A stretch of 55,584 bases of DNA from an uncultured Gardnerella sp. (GTDB lineage Bacteria; Actinomycetota; Actinomycetes; Actinomycetales; Bifidobacteriaceae), in assembly GCA_947289115.1 (NCBI GenBank), contig CAMYPG010000007.1:1-55584 (forward strand), in the 5' to 3' direction. Made by a program: the position numbers and the translations under genes. The notes beneath the pieces are model-generated. The model saw only the letters and a program-made list of their open reading frames with translations, had not been told where the DNA came from and did no database searches. Within the stretch, counting starts at the first letter, position 1. Every line of letters starts with the position of its first letter. This document shows positions 35,716-43,626 of the stretch, piece after piece.

Positions 35716-36396
35716 CTACTTCTCCAAACATTTCTTAGCTTTGTTAGCAGCATGAGCTTTATAAAGTCCAATAAACGTTGGTACAAGAGAAATCAGCAGA
35801 ATCGCCACTATAACAAGCTCAAAATTCTTCTGAACAAAAGGAATATTGCCGAAGAAATATCCGAGCATTGTAAAAAGCGACGACCATACCACTCCACCAA
35901 GAATCGAGAAAGGAGTAAAACGAGTCCAACGCATTCCAGAAATACCCGAAATAAAAGGCATAAAAGTTCGTATAAACGGGAAAAACCTACCTAAAAACAC
36001 AGCAAGAGGACCCCATTTATCAATCATCTTCTCTGTTTTAGCAACGCGTTCTGGAGTCAATGCCTTAACTTTACCAGATTCAACAATTCTTCTGCCGAAA
36101 AAGTGTCCGATGAAATAATTGCACTGGTCGCCAACAATAGGTGCTATCCACACAACCGCTAGCAAAAGCATAAGCGGAAGAGAACTTTTACCAGTTTGCG
36201 AATCTGGAGCAGCAAAGAATCCTGCTGCAAAAAGCAAAGAATCTCCAGGCAAAAATGGGAAAAACACAACGCCTGTTTCAATAAAAATGATTAAGAATAT
36301 TAATCCCAAAGCAGGAGCTGTACCCATAGCAATCCAACCAGCTATAGCTGAACGCGGGTCTTTAAGAAGATTAAGAATAAAATGAATAAATCCCAT
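35716..36396 (-). CDS. DedA-family (VTT domain) membrane protein
   Basis: 226 residues from MGFIHFI. Several hydrophobic segments and the DedA signature are present: an acidic residue in the first re-entrant loop (FIETGVVFFPFLPGDSLLF), LGRFFPFIRTFMPFISGISGM, and the C-terminal SILGGVVWS. DedA proteins act in lipid (undecaprenyl-phosphate or phospholipid) translocation and proton-motive-force homeostasis. I chose the ATG at 36396 because the upstream frame has no membrane character. Confidence 0.88.
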   Translation of the reverse strand: MGFIHFILNLLKDPRSAIAGWIAMGTAPALGLIFLIIFIETGVVFFPFLPGDSLLFAAGFFAAPDSQTGKSSLPLMLLLAVVWIAPIVGDQCNYFIGHFFGRRIVESGKVKALTPERVAKTEKMIDKWGPLAVFLGRFFPFIRTFMPFISGISGMRWTRFTPFSILGGVVWSSLFTMLGYFFGNIPFVQKNFELVIVAILLISLVPTFIGLYKAHAANKAKKCLEK

Positions 36397-36503
36397 AAGA
36401 ATACCTAAAATCCTGTTTTGTAGTACCGTGTTGCATTTTCTCGGCACGCATTTTGCGCGGATTAACAATTATATTGCACGCTTTAGATTATAAGATTACG
36501 ATT

Positions 36504-36547
36504 TGAATCCCGACTTTGTTTCCTTTCTGAATCCCGACTTTGTTTCC
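36504..36547 (+). repeat. Tandem 24-bp direct repeat in the dedA upstream region
   Basis: TGAATCCCGACTTTGTTTCC occurs at 36504-36523 and again at 36528-36547. It resembles the TCCCGATTTTGTTTACG segments at 46318 and 49630. The rest of 36397-36794 is A/T-rich with no gene I can support. Confidence 0.6.
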
Positions 36548-36794
36548 CTAAAGCCGATATTTGACTACAAAACCAGGAACGCTAGCGCACTTACCGTGCA
36601 CACGCAACACAGACTAACGATTAAACATGATTAACAAGCTGATTAACAAGCTAACGATTCGAGATTTTTTACAAACAATCAGGCGTTTTTCGCGTATATT
36701 TTATTTTGCTGGTAATGTAGTCATTGAGAATTTGATATTACAAATTTGATCTAGCTTTAAAGTGTTTAACGCGTTTAAAGGAGAGTGGCAAAAG

Positions 36795-37442
36795 ATGGAT
36801 CAGCGTAAAGCAAACACTGATGCTAACGCAGATAAAACACTTGGATCACCTAACGAATTGGAATCTGAGCTATCGATAGCAGATATTTCCAAACGTCACT
36901 CTAATCCTAAACGCTGGATACTCTACTTTGCAGTGCTTCTAGCAGCAATAGTCATTCCATATTGGATAGGTAGAACATTAGCAGTACAACACACTTCATG
37001 GGTTGTTCAACATTATTCTGGTTTAACACCACAAGGCGTTGTGTTTATAGCATGGGTTACAACCGTTGCAACAGCTACAACACTAGCAATGGCATTAATA
37101 GAGTCTAAAAAATGGCTGTGGAGATTTTTATTCGTTATTTTTCTAACGATTGAACAATTTATAAGCGGCTTATGCTTGCTAAGACTAAGCTTTTGGTACT
37201 CAACATACGTCGTTTATGGGTCTGCAGCTGGACTAGCTAATGCAGCAAACCTTGGAATAATATCTGCAGGATTTGGCGTTGCTGTATACGCTGTTTTATT
37301 CGTAGGACTACTTGTAATAGTGCCTAAAACATCACGCTTAAATGTGCTGACTTGCAGCTGGGCATCATTTATAATGTTCTATACTATTGAAGTCTTAGCG
37401 ATTCTTGTGGTGATTTTTGGCGGATTTATGACAGCAATGTAG
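36795..37442 (+). CDS. Membrane protein of unknown function
   Basis: 215 residues from the ATG at 36795, which has AAAGGAG about 10 nt upstream. The first ~35 residues are polar, then about five hydrophobic segments follow at roughly 40-60, 75-97, 103-127, 140-165 and 180-205. I see no catalytic motif and recognise no family. It stands alone on the plus strand, ahead of tRNA-Ala. Confidence 0.7.
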   Translation: MDQRKANTDANADKTLGSPNELESELSIADISKRHSNPKRWILYFAVLLAAIVIPYWIGRTLAVQHTSWVVQHYSGLTPQGVVFIAWVTTVATATTLAMALIESKKWLWRFLFVIFLTIEQFISGLCLLRLSFWYSTYVVYGSAAGLANAANLGIISAGFGVAVYAVLFVGLLVIVPKTSRLNVLTCSWASFIMFYTIEVLAILVVIFGGFMTAM

Positions 37443-37553
37443 CTTCCACATATGCATACTAAATGTGTGCACTATATGAAAATACAAATAAGTATTAGGC
37501 GCATTATTATTGATATTTAAACGTTTTTTGCAACACTCCATACCGGTTTAGCA

Positions 37554-37582
37554 TTGTACTTTTACGCACCTTGTAGTACAGT
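37554..37582 (+). promoter_or_regulatory. Promoter of tRNA-Ala
   Basis: TTGTAC (37554-37559), a 17-bp spacer and TACAGT (37577-37582), about 24 nt before the tRNA. Confidence 0.5.
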
Positions 37583-37605
37583 GTGCAGAGTTGTTGTAGA
37601 ACAAT

Positions 37606-37678
37606 GGGGCTATAGCTCAGTTGGTAGAGCGCTTCGTTCGCATCGAAGAGGTCGTGGTTTCGATTACCATTAGCTCCA
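37606..37678 (+). tRNA. tRNA-Ala (anticodon CGC), atypical T-arm
   Basis: The 73-nt cloverleaf folds: acceptor GGGGCTA/TAGCTCC with one G-U, D-arm GCTC/GAGC, anticodon stem CTTCG/CGAAG with loop TTCGCAT. The T-arm GTGGT-TTCGATT-ACCAT closes with U53-A61 instead of the nearly universal G53-C61. CCA is not encoded (CGA follows). A strong terminator follows. Confidence 0.85.
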
Positions 37679-37682
37679 CGAA

Positions 37683-37717
37683 GCCCACTGCATTCATTCC
37701 ACCGCAGTGGGCTTTTT
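37683..37717 (+). terminator. Terminator of tRNA-Ala
   Basis: A perfect 9-bp stem GCCCACTGC (37683-37691) / GCAGTGGGC (37704-37712), then TTTTTCTTTT. Confidence 0.85.
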
Positions 37718-37875
37718 CTTTTCTTACTTACTATTGCGCGATTCCTTGTTTGCTGTTGCGCGAAGTTTGAGTATTTCTCTCCTCGCAAGTCCCGTCGCTA
37801 CGCTCCTCTTTTATTGCTCGTATAGAAATACATCAAACCTTCTGAATATCTAAAACTTTTGCGTATCTTTCATCA

Positions 37876-38097
37876 CCGAGATTCTCGATTTTTCTTGCTT
37901 CTTCAGCGAATCACCATCGGAGGACTGCGAATCGACTTGCATGAGCGCTTAAAGCGTAGCGCGCGAATGCACTTCGATTCGCTGAGCTTGCTCAAAGTTG
38001 AAAGCACAGTGTGCTTTCAACGCAAGCGAAGACGTGAGCGCGCTGTAACGCGCGAGCGATACGCTTCATCCGCTGCAAAAAATCTCGAATCTCCACC
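37876..38097. repeat. Inverted-end element containing modular repeat copy D
   Basis: The left end, GAGATTCTCGATTTTTC (37878-37894), and right end, AAAAAATCTCGAATCTC (38077-38093), are imperfect inverted copies. Inside lies a full modular repeat: GCTTAAAGCGTAGCGCGCG, then TTCGATTCGCTGAGC, then the central palindrome TTGAAAGCAC-AGT-GTGCTTTCAA (37998-38020), then GCGAAGACGTGAGCGCG and CTGTAACGCGCGAGCG. A shorter relative is at 46584-46677. No gene is seen in 37718-38119. Confidence 0.65.
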
Positions 38098-38119
38098 GCA
38101 CCTAGTGAATCCTTAAACA

Positions 38120-40111
38120 TCAAATATCGCCATTGTCAAATATATTTTCAATTGAATCAATTAACGGATCCGCTTGGCTCATTATCTGTTTAACTCTATT
38201 GTCAACGTTTTTATTTTGCGACTTTATAGACCGCGCTAAATCTAACGTGTCGTCAAAAATATTTTCAATACTATCTTGACTAACAGCATAAGACTTAAAT
38301 AAACCAGTCCACGATTTTAGCGAATTAAAAACAAGTTCGCACGCATCTATTTTTACAATCTCGTTCTGATTTTTCTTAGCATTTTCAATAAAATTATGCA
38401 ATTTCGTAATATAATCAACATTTTGCGGCTTGGATTTTCCTTCCGCATAAGATGCAAAGCTTAAATACTCGCTTCCAATCGAATAATACATTGATCCCAA
38501 CTCATAGTCTTTTGATTTAACACCTTCTAACGCTTCTTTAAACCATTCAGACGCTGCTGTTATGCGAGTTTTTCTATTTGAATCACTAACTTCTTCCCCG
38601 TTTTCAACGCTATAGTACCAATATGCTTTGCCCACAGATAAGCACAACTCATACCAATCTTCAGATTTTTTAAGCATGTTTTTATACTCATTGATCAATG
38701 CTGTAAAATCTTCTCTTTCATCAAGAGTCCACCGAAAATCTTCAATTTGATGCACTAAAAGTCTGAGTATTGGTTGAATGGAAAGAGGCTGAATATTGGC
38801 ATTAAAAAGTTTTATTTGCAATCGCATGGCTTGCTTAACATTTTGAATCACCTGCTTAGAATCCATTGATTTTGCCGCTGTTCTCATGTAGTTTTTATAT
38901 TTTTCAACATCACTTATTTTCTCTATAGCATTCTTGTTTCTTTTTTCATCATTGTAACGAGCCACTCGCGCATAATCATTTTTTCGACTATTTATTTGAC
39001 TATTTGATGTTAAAGAATGCAACGATGTTCCTATCAAAAAGCAGCCAACAACAACCATCAGTATGCAGCAAATAATTTTGATTACAATATTTCGATAACT
39101 ATTCCTACCACTCTTTTTATGAGTATTTTTACGGATACTCCTACGACTACTCTTACGCCTATCGCGACGATTATTCTTATAATGATTTACACGCGACCTG
39201 ATATTTTCTATACCCTCTACGTCGGAATCTAAATTGTCACCTAAATAATTTTCTAAGCAATCCTCTAACGACTGAGCAAATTCTTTACAATCCGCATAAC
39301 GCTCCAAAGGATTTTCTAACATGGCGCGCATTAAAACAGCTTGAAGATTGTTAGCAAAACCACCATCTGCTAAGTCGAAGTTAGTAAAGTGCTTTGTAGC
39401 ATCATAATGCCCTGAGTTCCCTGAGTTTTCTGAGTTTATAGTCTCGTTATTATCAGAAAAACATTTACCCGTAAGAGCAAACCACAATGTAGCACCAAGA
39501 GAATAAACATCAGTAAAAACGCCTATTTTAGATTCAGGCTTAAAAAGTTCTGGAGCAGCAAATCCACGAGTAGCAAAACGCGCATCTTGTTTAAATCTGC
39601 TTGGTTGCACCAATACACCATCTTTATTTTTAATTTCTAATGCAGATCCAAAGTCAATTAAATAAACTTTTGAATCCGCACCAAGCATAATGTTAGATGG
39701 TTTTAAATCACAATAAACAATAGAAGGATTAAGTGAATGAAGATATTGCAACAAGCCGCATAATCGTATGCCTAAATTACACACTTCTGCAGGATTCATA
39801 ACACCTTCTTGTAAAATCATTGATTTTAAAGAAAATCCGTCAACATAGTCGCGAACAGCGTATGTTCTGCCATTCTCCTCAAAAAAATCAACAATTCTAG
39901 GTATAGAAGGATGATTGCAATGATTTAAAACCTCAACTTCTGCACGCAAAGACTGCAAAATCAAGGCTCTTTTATCGTCATCAAAATCAGTAGCAGTTTC
40001 TTTTATAGCCCACTGCTTATGAAGAACATTATCTACCGCAAGATAAACAGTAGATGTTCCTCCAGCTCCCAGTTTTCCGAGAATCTGATATCTTCCGCCC
40101 ACACAAACCAT
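38120..40111 (-). CDS. Membrane-bound serine/threonine protein kinase
   Basis: 663 residues. The Hanks-type kinase domain (about 6-285) shows a glycine loop GAGGTSTVY, Lys37 in WAIKE and a catalytic loop YCDLKPSN, where the usual HRD Arg is Cys. DFGSA (153-157) and RGFAAPELF follow. A basic Arg/Lys/Ser linker (310-340) leads to one transmembrane helix (about 342-364) and a ~300-residue extracytoplasmic domain. That domain is helical and resembles TPR-like repeats, not PASTA. The non-PASTA sensor and position downstream of murA are suggestive of envelope signalling, but the ligand is unknown. Confidence 0.9.
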   Translation of the reverse strand: MVCVGGRYQILGKLGAGGTSTVYLAVDNVLHKQWAIKETATDFDDDKRALILQSLRAEVEVLNHCNHPSIPRIVDFFEENGRTYAVRDYVDGFSLKSMILQEGVMNPAEVCNLGIRLCGLLQYLHSLNPSIVYCDLKPSNIMLGADSKVYLIDFGSALEIKNKDGVLVQPSRFKQDARFATRGFAAPELFKPESKIGVFTDVYSLGATLWFALTGKCFSDNNETINSENSGNSGHYDATKHFTNFDLADGGFANNLQAVLMRAMLENPLERYADCKEFAQSLEDCLENYLGDNLDSDVEGIENIRSRVNHYKNNRRDRRKSSRRSIRKNTHKKSGRNSYRNIVIKIICCILMVVVGCFLIGTSLHSLTSNSQINSRKNDYARVARYNDEKRNKNAIEKISDVEKYKNYMRTAAKSMDSKQVIQNVKQAMRLQIKLFNANIQPLSIQPILRLLVHQIEDFRWTLDEREDFTALINEYKNMLKKSEDWYELCLSVGKAYWYYSVENGEEVSDSNRKTRITAASEWFKEALEGVKSKDYELGSMYYSIGSEYLSFASYAEGKSKPQNVDYITKLHNFIENAKKNQNEIVKIDACELVFNSLKSWTGLFKSYAVSQDSIENIFDDTLDLARSIKSQNKNVDNRVKQIMSQADPLIDSIENIFDNGDI

Positions 40112-40246
40112 ATTTGCCGCACTTTCATAAAATCAAAATGACAATAATCCTGTGCTGCAAACTTTATAGACTAATTTGCGTATTGAAAATACTTACAGAA
40201 CAATGTGTACCAAAGCCATCAAAACCCTAGAAAAATAAGGGAAAAG

Positions 40247-40290
40247 TTATCCACATTGCTCAAATCGCCCAAATTACTCAAATTGCTCAA
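40247..40290. repeat. DnaA-box-like site and 9-bp repeats over the murA stop
   Basis: TTATCCACA (40247-40255) is a consensus DnaA box. Four 9-bp units follow directly (ATTGCTCAA, ATCGCCCAA, ATTACTCAA, ATTGCTCAA), ending in the murA stop codon at 40287-40289. A lone box is not an origin. The rest of 40112-40246 is the kinase upstream region, with no clear promoter. Confidence 0.45.
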
Positions 40291-41645
40291 TCAATATCCG
40301 CGCCAAGAGCAGTCAACTTACCGCGGAAATCTGCATAACCACGGTCAATAAGCGAAATACCCTTAACGTTAGATGGACCCTTAGCTGCAAGAGCAGCAAT
40401 AAGATGACTAAAACCACCTCGCAAATCAGGAACATCAATATCTTGACCAGTAAGAGGCGTCGGACCAAAAATCACAGCAGAATGCTTGTAATTACGCTGC
40501 TGGAATCGACAAGGAAGAGAACCTAAGCACTCGCGATACAACTGAATCATAGCGCCCATTTGAACAAGTGGTTTTGTAAACCCAAAACGATTCTCATAAA
40601 CAGTTTCGTGAACAATACTCAAACCTTTAGCTTGAGTTAAAGCAACAACAAGAGGCTGCTGCCAATCAGTCATAAAACCAGGATGGACATCGGTTTCAAT
40701 AGCAACAGGATGCAAATCACCACCCGGATGCCAGAAGCGAATACCGTTATCAGTAACGTCAAACTGACCACCAACTTTACGGAACACGTTTAAGAAGGTC
40801 ATCATCTCCGGCTGAGTAGCCCCTTTAATAAACACGTCACCATGAGTTGCGAGCGCAGCAGAAGCCCAAGATGCTGCCTCAATCCTATCTGTTAAAGCCG
40901 TATGATTGTAGCCTTGAAGCTTATCAACACCCTCAATCCTAAATGTGCGATCAACGTCTACAGAAATAATAGCGCCCATTTTTTGCAAAACAGCCACCAA
41001 ATCCATAATTTCTGGCTCAATTGCAGCACCCGAAAGCTCTGTTTTACCTTCTGCAAGCACGGCTGCAAGAAGAGTTTGCTCAGTGGCACCAACCGATGGA
41101 TAAGGTAGATGAATTTTAGTGCCATGCAAGCCGTTAGGAGCAGTAATATGAATACCATCCTCATGATCTTTATCTACATTCGCACCAAGTTTACGCAAAG
41201 TTTCAAGATGGAAATCTATTGGACGCCCTCCAATATTGCACCCACCTAAAGCTGGGATAAAAGCCTCACCAAGTCTGTGAAGAAGCGGACCAGAGAAGAG
41301 AATAGGTATTCTCGAAGATCCTGATAATGTATCTACGTCTGCAACATCAGCAAGCTGAACGTTGCTTGCGTCAATACTAACAACGCCTGCAGCGCCATCG
41401 ACATCTACGTTTACTCCATGCAAACGCAGCAAATCAGAAACAACGTGAACATCTCTGATTTCTGGAACATTCTTTAACACGGATTTCCCAGGAGCAAGCA
41501 AAGCTGCAACCATTGCTTTACTAACAAAGTTTTTTGCACCACGAACTTTAATAGCTCCGTTAAGCGGCTTGCCACCTTCTACATGCAAAACGTCTGCAGC
41601 GTCAATGCCACTTTCGTTCTGTTCAGCCGTATTATGCGCAGACAC
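40287..41645 (-). CDS. murA: UDP-N-acetylglucosamine 1-carboxyvinyltransferase
   Basis: Transfers enolpyruvate from PEP to UDP-GlcNAc, the first committed step of peptidoglycan synthesis and the target of fosfomycin. Seen: GAIKVRGAKNFVSKAMVAALLA with the Lys-Asn pair, LGGCNIGGRPIDFH with the fosfomycin-reactive Cys, GATEQTLLAAVLAEG, DRIEAASW and the terminal DRGYADFRGKLTALGADID. I put the start at GTG 41645 because AAAGAGG lies 5 nt upstream; the frame opens at a TTG seven codons earlier. About 452 residues, with a ~20-residue N-terminal extension. Confidence 0.94.
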   Translation of the reverse strand: MSAHNTAEQNESGIDAADVLHVEGGKPLNGAIKVRGAKNFVSKAMVAALLAPGKSVLKNVPEIRDVHVVSDLLRLHGVNVDVDGAAGVVSIDASNVQLADVADVDTLSGSSRIPILFSGPLLHRLGEAFIPALGGCNIGGRPIDFHLETLRKLGANVDKDHEDGIHITAPNGLHGTKIHLPYPSVGATEQTLLAAVLAEGKTELSGAAIEPEIMDLVAVLQKMGAIISVDVDRTFRIEGVDKLQGYNHTALTDRIEAASWASAALATHGDVFIKGATQPEMMTFLNVFRKVGGQFDVTDNGIRFWHPGGDLHPVAIETDVHPGFMTDWQQPLVVALTQAKGLSIVHETVYENRFGFTKPLVQMGAMIQLYRECLGSLPCRFQQRNYKHSAVIFGPTPLTGQDIDVPDLRGGFSHLIAALAAKGPSNVKGISLIDRGYADFRGKLTALGADID

Positions 41646-41733
41646 ATTTACCTCTTTCGTTTGCAACTAAAACTAATCACTATAATACCGACATGCGTGC
41701 CAATAGCACATACCAATTCGAGCATTAACCAAG

Positions 41734-43143
41734 CTACTTTGCTGCGCGAGACCGCCATCTTCTCAATAGCCTTGCAAAAAGCGAAGGTTTTTGCAATAAA
41801 TCTACTTCTGGCAAATCGTGATCGCAATCCGCGTTTAGACCATAAGTATACGCCTTTTTAGATGAAGGTTTTCCAACTAAATCACCAAATTCAAGCATTT
41901 GCGTTCTAGGCTCATATGGGTGACGTATGTCAAATTCGATAAGTCTTGCACCACATTTAGATGCAGCTGGCCCATAAGATCCAAAACCACACGTTGCAGT
42001 AGACATAAGTAGCATATCCGAATCTTTACAACGTCCAGCAAACGCGTTTCTGTGATCATGCCCTGCGCAGAAAGCGAAAGTGCCAATCTTTTGCAAAATA
42101 TCATATTCCCCACTGTCTTTATCTGGGCAACTCACACCTTCTCCAAGATAACCATCTGGCAAAACGCGATTATCGTCTAAAGCATAATATCTCCCAGCAA
42201 AACGCCTGTACCCCTCAATCGCATGTTCCTGAGACGCATAATCTTTAGAAACTTCACGCATTAAACCATAGTATTGAGGAAGAGGAAAATGCTGGAAAAC
42301 ACAGAATTTTGGAGGCGATAACTTTGGCAAATTTCTCAAAAAATCAAGTGCCTTATCCGAAGGTTTCCCATAACCTCCACTCTTCTCATAGTCTCCAGAA
42401 TTAACCAAAACTAATGAAAATACAACATTTTCCTGATTCACATCCATAACTGGAAGCGCAAACGTACCAGCTTCACAAGGAAAAATAATTTGATTTGGCA
42501 ATATGCATTTAGTGGATTGCAAAGCTGCAACATTGCAACTAGAAGAATCATAATTATTCGACTTGTTTTGCGAAGAACGGTTCATGCAACCCTTAAACTC
42601 TTGATACAAAGAATCCAATTCTTCATTGCTTAACCCACATTGAAAATCATGGTTTCCGTAAGTCAGCGCCCATGGAATTGAACGATCTTCCAAAGGCTGC
42701 ACCATACGCTTAATGTGCTCAATAACTTTTTTTCGCGTTGCATCTAGTTTTTCTGCATACGACTCATCCTTAGGCGAGTAATTATCAGAAAATCGTCCTG
42801 AGGAAGAGTCGAAAGCCTCCGAAGACCAGCGTCTGCGTACAAATGTATCCGCAAAATCTTTAACATATCCAGCAATTTGATTACCCGTAAAAATCACAAT
42901 ATCTGGCTTAACAGCATCACAAGCGGACTCTATAAGCCTAATTGTATCTTTGCTAATTTTTGGAGCATCCTGAACATCTGCAAACTGCAAAACACGAAAT
43001 TTGCCAGAAAGATGGAATTGCAATTTACCTAATCGTGCAGAAATAGACATCGGCAAATTAGCCGATTCAGAAGAATTAGCCGATTCAGAAGTGGGTAAAA
43101 CTTTAGACTCATCGCGATTCGTAGATTCTGCAATTTCTGACAT
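41734..43143 (-). CDS. Metallophosphoesterase with altered metal ligands
   Basis: 469 residues of the calcineurin-like phosphoesterase superfamily, similar to Dcr2-type enzymes. Motifs in order: FADVQDAP (residues 54-61, normally DxH), IVIFTGNQIAGY (normally TGDQI), TYGNHDF, and FCAGHDHRNAF. The His of motif I is Gln58 and the bridging Asp of motif II is Asn88, so the two-metal site should be weakened or use other metals. The first ~40 residues are Ser/Glu/Asn-rich with an 18-bp tandem duplication in the DNA (43058-43090). There is no Shine-Dalgarno; a promoter ends 6 nt before the ATG, predicting a leaderless mRNA. Confidence 0.82.
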   Translation of the reverse strand: MSEIAESTNRDESKVLPTSESANSSESANLPMSISARLGKLQFHLSGKFRVLQFADVQDAPKISKDTIRLIESACDAVKPDIVIFTGNQIAGYVKDFADTFVRRRWSSEAFDSSSGRFSDNYSPKDESYAEKLDATRKKVIEHIKRMVQPLEDRSIPWALTYGNHDFQCGLSNEELDSLYQEFKGCMNRSSQNKSNNYDSSSCNVAALQSTKCILPNQIIFPCEAGTFALPVMDVNQENVVFSLVLVNSGDYEKSGGYGKPSDKALDFLRNLPKLSPPKFCVFQHFPLPQYYGLMREVSKDYASQEHAIEGYRRFAGRYYALDDNRVLPDGYLGEGVSCPDKDSGEYDILQKIGTFAFCAGHDHRNAFAGRCKDSDMLLMSTATCGFGSYGPAASKCGARLIEFDIRHPYEPRTQMLEFGDLVGKPSSKKAYTYGLNADCDHDLPEVDLLQKPSLFARLLRRWRSRAAK

Positions 43144-43149
43144 GATTCA

Positions 43150-43179
43150 AGCATACGGCACATCAGAGAACAGTATCAA
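43150..43179 (-). promoter_or_regulatory. Leaderless promoter of the metallophosphoesterase gene
   Basis: TTGATA (43179-43174), an 18-bp spacer, TATGCT (43155-43150), then six bases and the ATG at 43143. Confidence 0.55.
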
Positions 43180-43325
43180 CAAAAGATTTAACAAAATTCA
43201 AAGAATTTAACGCTAAATTATTAAGACTGCACTCGAACTACAGAAAAATAAAGAAATATACACAAAAATAGCGAAACGTAGGGATTTTTTACAAGATTTT
43301 CAGGTAATTCACAGGCAATAACATC

Positions 43326-43353
43326 TTTGTCTTAAGTAAAGGATGCCTATTAT
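43326..43353 (+). promoter_or_regulatory. Promoter of the candidate small RNA
   Basis: TTTGTC (43326-43331), a 16-bp spacer, TATTAT (43348-43353). Alternative registers (TTGTCT with TATAGA) are possible. It points away from the metallophosphoesterase gene into a region with no plus-strand gene. Confidence 0.4.
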
Positions 43354-43359
43354 AGAGAC

Positions 43360-43468
43360 ATCAAGGAAAAAGCAAATCAACATAACGAATGATTTGCAAG
43401 AACCAATAACTGAACCTCTCTTCTTCTCTTCTCTTTCATAACCCCGGGTTACTAACCCGGGGTTTTTG
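43360..43468 (+). ncRNA. Candidate ~110-nt small RNA
   Basis: After a plausible promoter come an 8-bp hairpin GCAAATCA (43372-43379) / TGATTTGC (43390-43397), a long unstructured pyrimidine tract (about 43416-43437, CTCTTCTTCTCTTCTCTTTC) and a perfect 11-bp terminator stem followed by U5. No plus-strand gene is present between 37442 and 54293, so the terminator has no coding client. The C/U tract is complementary to GA-rich Shine-Dalgarno sequences, suggesting a trans-acting antisense role. It matches no RNA that I recognise (not tmRNA, SRP or 6S). Confidence 0.5.
43440..43467 (+). terminator. Strong plus-strand terminator of the candidate RNA
   Basis: AACCCCGGGTT (43440-43450), loop ACT, AACCCGGGGTT (43454-43464), then TTTTT through 43467. 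On the minus strand no T run follows, so it is directional. Confidence 0.8.
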
Positions 43469-43534
43469 ATTACATTATAAAAAATTACATTACAAAGTTA
43501 CATTACAAAATTGCGGATTATTCCCCAAAAAACA

Positions 43535-43573
43535 AAACAAAAGTCGGAATGCAGCAAACACCACACCCCGACT
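43535..43573 (-). terminator. Terminator of secE-nusG
   Basis: AGTCGG (43542-43547) pairs with CCGACT (43568-43573) around a 20-nt loop. On the minus strand TTTTGTTTTGTTTTTT follows. The stem is short but the tract is long. Confidence 0.5.
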
Positions 43574-43626
43574 CATGCACTGATAAAATCAGATACGCGC
43601 AACAATCACAAAACGCGCATTAAAAA

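Noticed and set aside
37718..38119. CRISPR array or insertion sequence in the repeat-rich spacers
   Set aside because: Repeats are palindromic, few and irregularly spaced; no cas or transposase gene occurs in the window.
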